Assembly: GCA_004556655.1 (NCBI GenBank)
Contig: SFGF01000001.1
Location: forward strand, 86,692 to 150,691
Direction of reading: 5' to 3'
DNA from: Lachnospiraceae bacterium
GTDB taxonomy: Bacteria > Bacillota > Clostridia > Lachnospirales > Lachnospiraceae
Length of the DNA: 64,000 bases
Shown: piece after piece, positions 1-9,655 of the stretch
Numbering within the stretch: position 1 is the stretch's first letter
Layout of the letters: every line of letters starts with the position of its first letter
Translations under genes and position numbers: made by a program
Notes under the pieces: generated by a model
What the model was told of the DNA's origin: nothing
What the model saw: the letters and a program-made list of their open reading frames with translations, nothing else
Databases searched by the model: none

Positions 1-424
1 ATGTCCTAAATTTTGAATATCCTTCTAATGATGACCCAGGAGCAAATCTGCCTCCTAAACAGGCATCATAATTTTTATACTTGCCAGACTGCAAAAGTGG
101 CAACATATCCTGTATTCTTCCCTGATCATCCCCATGAAGTACTATTATATAATCAAACTCATTTTTAATGGCATAGGAAAAAGCAACTTTATGTGAACCA
201 CCCAATCCATAATTTTCTTTATTGCGAACAAGTGTCATTTTCACTTTTTTTTCTGAGTGTTCTATATATTCAGAAACTGCTTTTTCTCCATTATCAGTAC
301 TTCGATTATTTACAATTAAAACTTCATTAATATAATTTAATATTTCTCCATGTAACTGATCTAACACCCTTACAATTTGTTTTTCACAATTATACATTGG
401 TATAAACAATAGTATCTTATCCAT
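1..424 (-). CDS. Glycosyltransferase family 2, C-terminus cut by window edge
   Basis: The frame is open from an ATG at 424 down to base 1, giving about 141 N-terminal residues with no stop, so the gene is partial. The start MDKILLFIPMYNCEKQI is a GT-A nucleotide-sugar fold. VNNRSTDNG follows near residue 40, and HGDDQGR near residue 100 stands where the metal-binding DxD is expected. The pattern is closest to polyprenol-phosphate sugar transferases and related family 2 enzymes that use a nucleotide-sugar donor at the inner membrane face. It starts 5 bases after the stop of the 969-residue membrane protein, so the two are probably co-transcribed. Donor and acceptor cannot be told from this fragment. 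Confidence 0.85.
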   Translation of the reverse strand, partial: MDKILLFIPMYNCEKQIVRVLDQLHGEILNYINEVLIVNNRSTDNGEKAVSEYIEHSEKKVKMTLVRNKENYGLGGSHKVAFSYAIKNEFDYIIVLHGDDQGRIQDMLPLLQSGKYKNYDACLGGRFAPGSSLEGYSKFRT

Positions 425-429
425 TTTAT

Positions 430-3339
430 TTACTCCTCAAATACTTTTTCTGCATCGGATTTTAATAATTTAACTTCATTAAATGTTATATCTGCATTGT
501 CTGACAGCCCAGTAATTCTGACACTAAAAAATCCAATATCATTGAGTAACCAGCGATTATTAGCCCCTACAGGAATTAATAATTTTCCATTACCAATATC
601 GCAGCTTACTTCATTACCATCTGAAAAATATACCGTAACTCTTACTCCCTGATTTCTAGTATCAAGTGAAAGCTTTTCTCCATATATTGTCTGTTCTTCT
701 CCTTCCATCTTATTATCAACATTAAAATCCAAATAAATGTAATCAGCATCTTTACCATTAATTTCTTTCTTTAGTGAAAACCGAAATACCTCTGCTCTTG
801 TATTCCCATTATCTGCCAATAATTCCTGTCTTTCACTACTTGACATTTCCACCTGTATTCCAGTTTCTGCAAGTACATTATCAATCAAGCTATCATATGA
901 ATTACCAAATGAACTCGGTGTTCCAAGAAAATCCACTCCACTGGTAACAAAATCCATCTTAGTGCCAATTTCAATTCCGGGAATTTTTTCAATTAATGTT
1001 TTTGGCAAAAATCCACTGTATTTCGGAACATATTGGTAATCATCATTCTCCATCAGCCAATAATACAAATAGTAGCAATTACTTACTCCTTGTGGGATAA
1101 ATATAACCGGCTGTTCTTGTTTCATCACCTCAATATTCTTTTTTACAGCCGCCATACTCTGTCCTTCTGATATAGAAGTCTGTCCACATGCCTTCACATC
1201 TAATACATAATATTCAACATAATTCAATCCATAAAATGATGTATCTGGTGCATACGTTAAAATTTCAGATGTAATCTCTGAATATGTGTTAATTCTATCT
1301 AACATCCATGGTTCAATAAATCCATCTCCAAGTTTTGGATATTTTTCCTTTTCTTCTTCTGTAATCTGTACACAACCATCTGGTATAGTATAAGAATAAT
1401 TAAAATGTTCATCAAGATTATTTAAATTTCCAAAGCCTAAAATCAATGGTAACCCCATGCAGAAACCAATGATCTCGCATTTAATCCTTATCGTCTCAAC
1501 ATCTTTTAGCGCAATTATGAATAAGATTGTAACAATAAATGGAACCGCCACATAACCTGTTCTGCATAAAATATAGTTTCTATCTGCACGCACTAATGTA
1601 AATGTATAAGAAATCGGCAAAACAATCAACCCATAACTGAGCATAAAAAATGATTCTGTTTCCCAAAATTTTGTTCCTTTTGTTTTGTTCTTCTTCCACA
1701 ATGTAATAAATAACGCCAGCAATACCCATTCAAATACAGCTGGTAATACATAGCGAATAGAATAATATAGAGCTTTTCTAATATTTACATGGCTGTCTGA
1801 CAAATACGGCAAAAATCCATCTGGAACCTCCTGCCCGAAAACAGCGATTCCATCCGACATAATGCTCTGTGATGCATATGTCAATACATGTTGCGCCATT
1901 CTGAATAATGTTGGAACAAAAATACCAACAATCATAATTACAACTATCCATCGCACATAAAATAAAGGTTTTTTCACACTCTCTTTCAACTCACCGGAAC
2001 GTATATAATTTATGAATTGGATAATTCCGTATGGTGCCGCTCCAAGACAAATTGCTACTCCAAAAAGAGGATAGAACATTCCGCTAAATAAACTTAATAA
2101 TACCCAGGCTCTAAGCCATCCATCCCTGTTCTTTCTTAAATCTGGCTGTATTAATAATAATATCGACAGTAAAATCCAATTAGCCCTGCTATAGTCAGAT
2201 TGGATACCTACCATACTAATTGCCACAACAATATATAAAGCTCTTTTATTCCCTATCAACCTGCATAACAGTGTAACTTCAATGATAACTGTAAGAATTG
2301 CAACCATGGCATTCGCCATCCACACACTTGTCATATTTCCACCAAGCAATTGATTAATAAATCCAATAAATACAGCATATAGTCCTGATGCAGGTGAATA
2401 ATTAGCATAGGCATGTTGTCCTTTTTCTATAATCTGCTGATATGCAATGATATATTCTCCAGAATGATGCAAATCACCTGTCAAAATTTTTGCAGCTCCA
2501 CTATTAAATGTGAAAATTGCGATTGATATACATGATGCACAAGAAACCATCTCTTCCCATTTTTTATTTCTTACATCTTTCCAATTTTTCACTATCATTG
2601 CAATAATAATAATTTCTAAAACAATAATTAAAGCTGTAATAAATACTACTCTCAATTTTTCAAGTGGCATTTCAACAGTCTGTGTTGTGCCAACATATTC
2701 CGATACAAAATATTGTAATAAAACAAAAGGCATTCCCATCTGCAGTAAAAGGAATAATCTTTTTTGTACTGTCACATAGATTTTGCTGACAATATAACTA
2801 AGTATTGTCACTATTAGAGCTGCAATCAGTGCTTTTTTTGTATTAAGTTCAAATTGACGCAGATGATTAATTACATAGCTGCTCCCTATTAATCCATAAA
2901 AAGATACTATAAAAAAAGCCATTTCAAATACTGCATCCTGTGGAATTGTAATTATGCAAACAAGAAATATACATATGCACACTGCTAATATTGCAGGTAT
3001 CTTTCCATTTACAATCAATGCCATTAATAATGCCAGTATTGCACTTCCTAAAATCACAATATTATCTCTTTTTATGTTACTTAATGGTTTGTTTTCAACA
3101 CTTGTCCCTATTTTTATAATAGCATTACCTATTCCGATTATTATACTGCCACTAAATAATAGTTTCCAAAATAAAGATAACTCCCCTGATTTATTGGTCA
3201 TGTACTGTGATAATAACCCATCGATCAATGCTGTATATGTTTCCGGCTTATTTCCTACAATACACATTCCTGCAATCATAAATATAAATCCTGCTAAAAC
3301 AGCAGCGAAAAAAATAATTTCTCTTTTCCACATTTTCAT
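430..3339 (-). CDS. Large polytopic membrane protein of unknown function, possible GT-C-like
   Basis: This 969-residue protein has many hydrophobic segments from residue 8 to about residue 640, then a long soluble C-terminal part of about 330 residues, probably outside the cell. I do not recognise a named family with certainty. The loop TGDLHHSGE near residue 285 carries acidic and histidine residues, loosely like the first outer loop of GT-C transferases, which use lipid-linked sugars. The C-terminal stretch from about residue 820 looks beta-rich and could bind carbohydrate. It sits between a GT2 gene (5 bases downstream) and the split membrane-protein pair upstream (17 bases away). A role in modifying or finishing the surface glycan is inference only. 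Confidence 0.7.
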   Translation of the reverse strand: MKMWKREIIFFAAVLAGFIFMIAGMCIVGNKPETYTALIDGLLSQYMTNKSGELSLFWKLLFSGSIIIGIGNAIIKIGTSVENKPLSNIKRDNIVILGSAILALLMALIVNGKIPAILAVCICIFLVCIITIPQDAVFEMAFFIVSFYGLIGSSYVINHLRQFELNTKKALIAALIVTILSYIVSKIYVTVQKRLFLLLQMGMPFVLLQYFVSEYVGTTQTVEMPLEKLRVVFITALIIVLEIIIIAMIVKNWKDVRNKKWEEMVSCASCISIAIFTFNSGAAKILTGDLHHSGEYIIAYQQIIEKGQHAYANYSPASGLYAVFIGFINQLLGGNMTSVWMANAMVAILTVIIEVTLLCRLIGNKRALYIVVAISMVGIQSDYSRANWILLSILLLIQPDLRKNRDGWLRAWVLLSLFSGMFYPLFGVAICLGAAPYGIIQFINYIRSGELKESVKKPLFYVRWIVVIMIVGIFVPTLFRMAQHVLTYASQSIMSDGIAVFGQEVPDGFLPYLSDSHVNIRKALYYSIRYVLPAVFEWVLLALFITLWKKNKTKGTKFWETESFFMLSYGLIVLPISYTFTLVRADRNYILCRTGYVAVPFIVTILFIIALKDVETIRIKCEIIGFCMGLPLILGFGNLNNLDEHFNYSYTIPDGCVQITEEEKEKYPKLGDGFIEPWMLDRINTYSEITSEILTYAPDTSFYGLNYVEYYVLDVKACGQTSISEGQSMAAVKKNIEVMKQEQPVIFIPQGVSNCYYLYYWLMENDDYQYVPKYSGFLPKTLIEKIPGIEIGTKMDFVTSGVDFLGTPSSFGNSYDSLIDNVLAETGIQVEMSSSERQELLADNGNTRAEVFRFSLKKEINGKDADYIYLDFNVDNKMEGEEQTIYGEKLSLDTRNQGVRVTVYFSDGNEVSCDIGNGKLLIPVGANNRWLLNDIGFFSVRITGLSDNADITFNEVKLLKSDAEKVFEE

Positions 3340-3356
3340 AATAGAATTTCTCTCCT

Positions 3357-4616
3357 CTATTGTTCCCCAAACACCTGCACTAGCAACGCGTTTTCGTCAC
3401 TTCCATTTGCAATATGGCACTGAAAACACTGTCCTGTGAGCATCTCTTTCTTATTCTCATCTGCATTCAAAGCATACACTCCCTGAATCTGACTTTCGCC
3501 ATTTTCAATCCACTCAAGAAGCCTGTCGCTTTTCTCGCCCCATGTCAGTGGTCGTTTTAAAACCAAAATGATTGGCTTGGACTTTTCTTCTTCTACTTTG
3601 ATTTTTTGCATCAGCTGTTCAGTGATTCCCTGATTCCGATTATCTATTTCACAGACAATATAGTCCTCATACTCCTTGCTGTAGAACGTATCTGTCCCTG
3701 CAAACAGTATCTTCTGCTCTCCTGTTTCATTATCGAAAGCTTCTAACCTGCCGTTTCCGTAAAGCAGAAACTGCTGTTCTCCTTCCGTTCCCTGAACCAT
3801 CACATCCTCTACACCTGTGATGACTGTTGCAGTATTCCAGTCTGAATTGTATGTGTGATACAGATCTGCCTGCAATCGTTCCTGATCGACATAATATAAT
3901 GCATAGTTATCTGTCTGTCCGACTTTCACACACCCTCCGCTATTTAAAGCTACTTTCGCTCCGGAATATTCTTTTCTGACCGCAATATAATCAATTTTGG
4001 CATTGACTATTATTCCAAGCATCAGATTACCGCTGGCATTTGGATCATCTTCTGTAATAATATGATAGAGGTACCCACGCTCCCCTTCTGTTACGAGACA
4101 AATGTTCGCATTATATTCTCTGATGCCATAAAGCAGGCTATCCTCTGCATACACGTTCACACGCTCTCCATCAGTCACTTCATCGATCAGATCTGCTATC
4201 TGTATCTGGTCTTCCGGCATCTGATAAATATTCTCCGGCAGCCGGAACCACTCAGAAGTCCTCATTCCTGAATATAGGAACACCAGACAGCCTGCCATTA
4301 TCACACATACTGCTTTTATCCATCCACTCTCTATGCGTTCCAGGATTTTCAACAAAAACCATGCTGCAAGCAACGACACCGGGAACATCCAGAGAAAACG
4401 ATAATAGGTGCTTCCCTCGCCAAGTTTTGTAATGATGCGATAAGTCAGCTGATTCAGTATTAAAAAACTAAAAAACAGGCCGCCCACTGTATAATATCGA
4501 TATTCTTTTTTCCTTGCTAATAGATAAACTGTCATCACGATCAACAATAAACCGATTGGTGTACTGTTTCCATAATACCAGGAGATGACATTCCATATTG
4601 TTTCTGCATTAGTCAT
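3357..4616 (-). CDS. Membrane protein, C-terminal half of a split DUF6077-like pair
   Basis: This 419-residue protein has about six membrane segments (residues 15-130) and a soluble C-terminal domain. It starts in an ATGACTAA overlap with the stop of the upstream 332-residue gene, which suggests translational coupling. The region around IREYNANICLVTEGERG, near residue 165, resembles LREYDTRFAVIYGEG in the protein at 25273-25974, which has the same position in a second pair. I read the two genes as halves of a polytopic protein that is usually one chain, probably a GT-C-like or uncharacterised envelope protein. The function is unknown. Its place inside a glycan locus is the only clue. Confidence 0.7.
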   Translation of the reverse strand: MTNAETIWNVISWYYGNSTPIGLLLIVMTVYLLARKKEYRYYTVGGLFFSFLILNQLTYRIITKLGEGSTYYRFLWMFPVSLLAAWFLLKILERIESGWIKAVCVIMAGCLVFLYSGMRTSEWFRLPENIYQMPEDQIQIADLIDEVTDGERVNVYAEDSLLYGIREYNANICLVTEGERGYLYHIITEDDPNASGNLMLGIIVNAKIDYIAVRKEYSGAKVALNSGGCVKVGQTDNYALYYVDQERLQADLYHTYNSDWNTATVITGVEDVMVQGTEGEQQFLLYGNGRLEAFDNETGEQKILFAGTDTFYSKEYEDYIVCEIDNRNQGITEQLMQKIKVEEEKSKPIILVLKRPLTWGEKSDRLLEWIENGESQIQGVYALNADENKKEMLTGQCFQCHIANGSDENALLVQVFGEQ

Positions 4617-5607
4617 AGTTCTTGTCCTGTTTCCTGTGTTTTATCATTCTTTGCAGCAATACCGGTGTCAGTAACACGACACACGCTGCTCCTGTCACCA
4701 GAATTGCAGTTGAAGAAACTGCAATACATGCCCATAAAGTAACGGCAAGATAAATATAGTTCCATTTGTCAGATTTTCTAATCTCTTCAATACATAGATA
4801 AATAGTAAAAAGTATTAAAACATTTCCTGCATATGCTTTTCCCTCATATGCTCTGTGCAGCAGGAAGGCTGCACTTGTATAGATTGTGTTGTCAAAAAGA
4901 AAATTGCATGCCATTGCAAAGCAGGTAAATACTCCCGCTTTCCAAAATGCCTCTTTTCCTTTTCCAAGAAATGTTCTGCCTAGCAGATAAACACTTCCGG
5001 CTGACAGAAGAACATTTAAACTTGCCCGTGTGATTCTTGTGATCACTAACGGATGAATATGGTATATCTTGCACGCAACTGCTGTATTAATATCAAACGT
5101 AACCAATGCTCTTCTCATATAAAGAGATTTTACCTGTTCTCCGGTATATGCGTTAAATCTGTATAACCGGTTGGATGTCAGTGTTGTGTTGATCAGACCG
5201 ATATAATAAGTGGAATCATCATTTATCTCTCCATTAACAGACACATAGTAACATATTACAAACAGGAATACCCCCATAAGCAGAAACCATATTTTGTGTC
5301 TTAAAAAAGCATTTCTAACCATCCCAATATCTTCCATGATCCGCTTTTGACACCGGATTCCTACCCATATACAGCAGATCACCACTATAAAAAGCCACAG
5401 GATAGTAAGTCCTGTCAGGGTCTGATCCATTTTAATCATCGGCAGTGCACAAATCTGAAAGATTACCTGATATGTAAGGAATCCACTGATCACCTTAAAT
5501 ACCATCCCATGCTTTCTTCTGCATAGAAGTTCTAACAGGGAACCAAACAAATAATATATTATTATCTGTAACAGCAGGATTACAATTGCTTTCATTACAG
5601 TTATCAT
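4609..5607 (-). CDS. Membrane protein, N-terminal half of a split DUF6077-like pair
   Basis: This 332-residue protein has about nine hydrophobic segments. The central stretch includes NGEINDDSTYYIGLINTTL, then RFNAYTGEQVKSLYMRR and KIYHIHPLVITRI. An N-x-YTGEQ loop followed by a helix ending in HP also occurs in the protein at 25949-26974 (YQPYTGEQYPATQ, then SGLHPALLIKV), so the two are paralogues. The stop codon overlaps the start of the next gene by 8 bp. An acidic loop in an outer segment (NDD) would suit a GT-C-like enzyme, but that is speculative. No substrate can be assigned. Confidence 0.7.
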   Translation of the reverse strand: MITVMKAIVILLLQIIIYYLFGSLLELLCRRKHGMVFKVISGFLTYQVIFQICALPMIKMDQTLTGLTILWLFIVVICCIWVGIRCQKRIMEDIGMVRNAFLRHKIWFLLMGVFLFVICYYVSVNGEINDDSTYYIGLINTTLTSNRLYRFNAYTGEQVKSLYMRRALVTFDINTAVACKIYHIHPLVITRITRASLNVLLSAGSVYLLGRTFLGKGKEAFWKAGVFTCFAMACNFLFDNTIYTSAAFLLHRAYEGKAYAGNVLILFTIYLCIEEIRKSDKWNYIYLAVTLWACIAVSSTAILVTGAACVVLLTPVLLQRMIKHRKQDKNYD

Positions 5608-5631
5608 TCTATTTTATCTCCATTTATCCAT

Positions 5632-7131
5632 TTATCCATTTCTTTTCTCATTAAGCTTTTCTCTTACGAATCTAAGATAAGCTTTCCAGAACGTAATCAC
5701 TGAATCATTCTCTTTCAGCTTTGGATAACGCTTCATCAAAAAATATTTATCCGGCCATAGTCTGACTCTTCCGTAGCGTACGAACTGTAACCATTTCTCT
5801 TCTATCCTGCATCCGGCTGTACTTCCCATCTTCTGGTAATTTTCGGGAATTTCCTGCCATAATGGTAATGGCAGTCTATAGTTCTCAATTTTCTGAATTC
5901 CTTCATAAATTTCAATCTCTGTTAATCCAGCCAGCTCCCCTTCTGTTGCTTCCAGAGTCACTTCCACAAAGTCTGTTGGCTCCATATCCGGTATATTGAT
6001 AATGGTTCGCCCTCCCTCATGCATGAGTTCATCTGTATGCATCACATATCCGTTTCCAAAGGAGATTTTTACTTTATTCACAGCACAATCATCTGCCGGA
6101 TTTTCAAACAGATGAATTTCCTGTATCCTCGCTTTATGATCCAGTGTGATCTTAACCTGCTTCTTCTGGTCATCTTTTTCCGGTATCCAGCTTCCTGTAT
6201 CATAATTCCACATTCCATGTATGATATCTGAACAGTCCGCACACTTAAAATCATTCAGATATGCCGCATTTCCTGAACTCACTTCAATATCTGCATGATA
6301 AGTAAGACTCTCTGTAGGTCGTCTCCAGTATACCATATCAAGATTTATAAACTGTATTGCCTTCAAATCCACACTCTGGGAATGATATTGTTTCGCTGCT
6401 TTATATAATACATTCTTTCGTATAAGTGCTGTCCTGCATTGCCTTGGAGCTGCAAATCGGATCCGTTCTTCCCATTTGTCCATCGGATGAATATGATCTG
6501 TCCCATCTGCTTCATTTACAAGTTCTGTCACATTTTTATCATGGTAATAATCAGCATGTCCTTCCCACTTCCCATTATAAGCCTGTGCCTTTAGTACCAG
6601 AGGATGCCACAATTTTTCCTCTTTTAGCAGTTCGCCCAGCACCTCATCCACCATTAATGATAAAGCCAGATGATCCATATGATTGTCCCAGTCAGTTGTC
6701 ACAAGAATCTTGGGATGATACTTTGCAATTACAGCCTTGATATCGCTCTTATAGTTTTCCCTGGTATATGCATGATGGACACCATACTCTGTCATGGCAA
6801 ATTCCGGTGTCAGTTCTGTTCCATAGGTTTCTGTCTTTCCATTGTAAGATGCTACCAGCTCATCCGGTGCACTGTTATACAGGTGCTTTGTCTGTGTCTG
6901 ATCTCCATATCCTAAAAAGATGATGTCCTCCGGAGTCACTCCAAGCTCTCCGAGTGCTTTACCTGCCTCTTTGATCCTGATTGTTCCTTCATGTCCAAAA
7001 TAGTCTCCATTTGTGACAAATACGACTTTTATTCTCATATTCTGTTGTACAGCACCATAAATCATGGCACCTGCAATTGCAAGTTCATCATCTTCATGAG
7101 GTACTATTACAAGTAAATCTGTTTCTGCCAT
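5632..7131 (-). CDS. PIG-L/LmbE-family deacetylase with C-terminal carbohydrate-binding-like domain
   Basis: Residues 5-230 form a PIG-L (LmbE) zinc-dependent N-deacetylase domain. The metal motif reads PHEDDE, where most relatives have PHPDDE, and a second metal histidine lies in the segment HMDHLALS near residue 160. The family removes acetyl groups from GlcNAc-type sugars, so the enzyme probably deacetylates a sugar of the glycan or a precursor. Residues 275-415 look like a discoidin (F5/8 type C) beta-sandwich ending in LTEIEIYEG. At 499 residues the protein is about twice the usual PIG-L length. I chose the ATG at 7131 because GGAGA lies 6 bases upstream. No signal peptide is seen, so it acts in the cytoplasm or at the inner face of the membrane. 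Confidence 0.85.
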   Translation of the reverse strand: MAETDLLVIVPHEDDELAIAGAMIYGAVQQNMRIKVVFVTNGDYFGHEGTIRIKEAGKALGELGVTPEDIIFLGYGDQTQTKHLYNSAPDELVASYNGKTETYGTELTPEFAMTEYGVHHAYTRENYKSDIKAVIAKYHPKILVTTDWDNHMDHLALSLMVDEVLGELLKEEKLWHPLVLKAQAYNGKWEGHADYYHDKNVTELVNEADGTDHIHPMDKWEERIRFAAPRQCRTALIRKNVLYKAAKQYHSQSVDLKAIQFINLDMVYWRRPTESLTYHADIEVSSGNAAYLNDFKCADCSDIIHGMWNYDTGSWIPEKDDQKKQVKITLDHKARIQEIHLFENPADDCAVNKVKISFGNGYVMHTDELMHEGGRTIINIPDMEPTDFVEVTLEATEGELAGLTEIEIYEGIQKIENYRLPLPLWQEIPENYQKMGSTAGCRIEEKWLQFVRYGRVRLWPDKYFLMKRYPKLKENDSVITFWKAYLRFVREKLNEKRNG

Positions 7132-7168
7132 ATTCACTCTCCGTTCCCAGCACAGAATCTGTCACTTT

Positions 7169-8107
7169 CTACTTACCATACACACGTACGGCTGCTTCAT
7201 AACTTCTTTTTGCGTAGTTACGTTTCAGGTCATTTCGATTCGGAATGATTTTCCTATACGTCTGTCTTAAGAACTTTTTGAATTTATTTTCCTGTTTAGG
7301 TAATTCTTTCTTCTGGAGCTTCATGTGTGTAGCTCCCATCTCTTTCATGATCATCTGCCATCCGGTCACATGCACCGTAAAAAGCTCCGGTCTTGCCTTA
7401 TATGCCATAAGTACCAGCTGCTGGTCATCATCTACGCAGTCAAGCATTAACAATGCTTCCATTGCATTTCTCACAAGATGCCAGAATTCCGGTACAAGCT
7501 CTCTGGGCAGTCCATACATACATCCCATCACACAGTCGTCCTGAAACTGAAGGCTCTGCATGCCGATCACTGAATCCGGATCATGTAAACAGGAAATGTG
7601 GATCTTTCCACCAAAGTCATAGTTCCACAGGAAATCATAGTCTTTTTCATCACAATACGTAATTCCACCATGGTCGAATCCGAAATCCATCCAGACAACA
7701 TCTTCTGTCAGTAATCCTTTCTCATAAGCATCGTTCATGAAGTAGTATTTCATCATCCACAGATAGTCATATTTCGGATTATTTGAAGATGCCTCCTGCA
7801 AGTAACGAAAATTTAAGAAATCGCGGTTTTTGGATGCTTTCTCCATTCGCGAAAGCAGGTTTCCTTCCAGTTCAAAAAGATTATCCGTTGCCATGATAAT
7901 CGTCTTGTCTGCAAGACCATACTCAGCACGGATTGCTTTAATTGTCTCCGCACTTTTAGAATCTGTATAAACGATCAGTCTGTTCTGTATTCTTGCCCAT
8001 CGTTTGAATTCATCAAAATACTTCGACGCCGTTCTTCTTAATTCTTCGTTCTTATCCTGTCCTCTTCCGATATCAAAAAAATCGGTTACAAGTGTTATTT
8101 CACCCAT
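7169..8107 (-). CDS. HtrL/YibB-like protein, putative glycan-locus transferase
   Basis: The 312-residue protein starts MGEITLVTDFFDIGRG, which matches the opening of the HtrL/YibB (WlaTC) family found in lipopolysaccharide and capsule loci. WMDFGFDHGG in the middle and MYGLPRELV later are also in keeping with that family. Its biochemistry is poorly known and a glycosyltransferase-like fold is suspected. The ATG at 8107 is preferred over an in-frame TTG at 8122, because GGAAGGA lies about 6 bases ahead of the ATG. The gene lies between the Wzz-like gene and the PIG-L deacetylase, probably in one transcript. Confidence 0.75.
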   Translation of the reverse strand: MGEITLVTDFFDIGRGQDKNEELRRTASKYFDEFKRWARIQNRLIVYTDSKSAETIKAIRAEYGLADKTIIMATDNLFELEGNLLSRMEKASKNRDFLNFRYLQEASSNNPKYDYLWMMKYYFMNDAYEKGLLTEDVVWMDFGFDHGGITYCDEKDYDFLWNYDFGGKIHISCLHDPDSVIGMQSLQFQDDCVMGCMYGLPRELVPEFWHLVRNAMEALLMLDCVDDDQQLVLMAYKARPELFTVHVTGWQMIMKEMGATHMKLQKKELPKQENKFKKFLRQTYRKIIPNRNDLKRNYAKRSYEAAVRVYGK

Positions 8108-8133
8108 TTCTGTTCCTTCCAATCCATTTTATT

Positions 8134-9585
8134 CTAGATCCCGACAACGATTGTGCCAAGGACTGGCAGCTGATGTTCTCTGCAGCTGATCACTTCCTGA
8201 TACATCTCTTTGTATCTGGATTTTCTCATTGCTTCAATAAGTACAACCTGTCCTGTCTCTGCCATTTCTTCAAGTGCCTTTGCATAATAATTGATTTCTT
8301 TTCCTGCGATCAATGTAAGTCCGTTAGTCTGACACTCTGTGACTAATTTCTCGATAATGCCTGCCGGAATTTCTGACAGATTACTTCCTGTAAGATATAC
8401 CTTCTGGTTACCGGATGTTTTGCAAATTATTTTCAAATTGGCACAGATCAGTTCTATTTCTGTTTCCAATGATAATTTTCCTGCTTTACCATATCTTGCA
8501 CCAGCATACCATCTGTCAATTTTATTATGTTTTCCCTTCATGCTGCTTCGGATTGTTCCTAATATATTGCTATGATAAAGAGTCTTGATCTCTTCCTCTG
8601 ATCGAAGACTGCCGGAAAACAGATATTTTAACAACACAAAGATACATGCAAGTACCGCACCAAGTATTCCACCGATCACAAATTTTGATACACTGATATG
8701 AACATTCTGCTGTACTGCTGTGTTCTGTGTTTCTTCTGTATCTATATCGGCTGCACTGTCTGATTCCGGCTCTGCGGTATTCTCCTGTGGCTGATTCTCT
8801 GTATATTCCACATAAAGTTCTAACTGATTGCCATTCATCTTACTCTTGATCGTATCCAGGTGTTCCCCCAGATTCTTAATAGCAAGTGCTGTATCATCCT
8901 GTAATTGTGCAAGTTCCTGATCTGCGATCACATTCTGACTCTGTGAAAGAAGCTGCAAGTGCTGTGCCGGGAAATTCTCCGCCAGCTTCTGTGAATAAGC
9001 ATCCAGCCCAGACTGTACAATTTCAGCCAGCTCTTTGCATTCCTCCTCATTTTTTCCACGGATACGAACACTAAAGCTGCTTTCATTTGTCTCTTTTACG
9101 TAAGTATTCTTTTCAGAAGAAATGGAACATTCGATCAGTTCTGACGCAATCTCCCCATTTAAAAGGTAATCCTGATACATTACTGCGATCTCTGCTGCAT
9201 TTCCAGACTCGCTTTTCACCAGATACTGTAATAAAATTACAGATTCCTCATATGCATTGATCGCCATTAATGGAGAGTTTTTCGCATAGGTGCTTTTCTC
9301 ATCCAGCTGCTTTTTGATTGCAACCGCACCATAAACCTGATCCAGATCCTGTGCTCCTAGAGATGCTTCCATCTCCTCCAATGTCTTGTTATATTCCTCT
9401 ACCGCTTCATCTGTAGTTACCTTCGCATTTCTGCTGTCTTTCGCATATTGATAACCACATAGTAAAACTGCTCCGATCACCAGGCATACTGCAATTACTC
9501 TCCAGTTACGAATAAGTTCCCATAAAAAATCTGTAATTTCGAGATCAGTTTCTTTTCGTTTGGTTGTTATATTGTTTTCGTTCAT
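8134..9585 (-). CDS. Wzz/CpsC-type polysaccharide chain-length protein with degenerate C-terminal domain
   Basis: A first membrane segment (about residues 28-50) follows the family-like opening LEITDFLWELIRNWRVI. A long, helix-rich extracytoplasmic region of about 240 residues comes next, and a second membrane segment lies near residues 300-325. This is the two-helix layout of Wzz and CpsC co-polymerases, which set chain length in Wzy-dependent export. After the second helix about 150 residues resemble the fold of the partner tyrosine kinase CpsD, but I see no Walker A motif, so it is probably not an active kinase. Residues 255-290 are acidic and low in complexity. The nearby flippase and polymerase candidates fit this role. 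Confidence 0.8.
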   Translation of the reverse strand: MNENNITTKRKETDLEITDFLWELIRNWRVIAVCLVIGAVLLCGYQYAKDSRNAKVTTDEAVEEYNKTLEEMEASLGAQDLDQVYGAVAIKKQLDEKSTYAKNSPLMAINAYEESVILLQYLVKSESGNAAEIAVMYQDYLLNGEIASELIECSISSEKNTYVKETNESSFSVRIRGKNEEECKELAEIVQSGLDAYSQKLAENFPAQHLQLLSQSQNVIADQELAQLQDDTALAIKNLGEHLDTIKSKMNGNQLELYVEYTENQPQENTAEPESDSAADIDTEETQNTAVQQNVHISVSKFVIGGILGAVLACIFVLLKYLFSGSLRSEEEIKTLYHSNILGTIRSSMKGKHNKIDRWYAGARYGKAGKLSLETEIELICANLKIICKTSGNQKVYLTGSNLSEIPAGIIEKLVTECQTNGLTLIAGKEINYYAKALEEMAETGQVVLIEAMRKSRYKEMYQEVISCREHQLPVLGTIVVGI

Positions 9586-9640
9586 TTATATTCCTCGCTA
9601 TGTCTTGATCCGCTGTGAGCACTGCTCATTGCTTACGCAC

Positions 9641-9651
9641 ATTATATCATG
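9641..9651 (-). promoter_or_regulatory. Candidate internal promoter for the wzz-like gene
   Basis: On the minus strand TGATATAAT forms an extended -10 (TG-n-TATAAT) about 60 bases upstream of the Wzz-like start. No convincing -35 hexamer is present at 17 bases. An extended -10 can work without one. Confidence 0.35.
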
Positions 9652-9655
9652 AATT

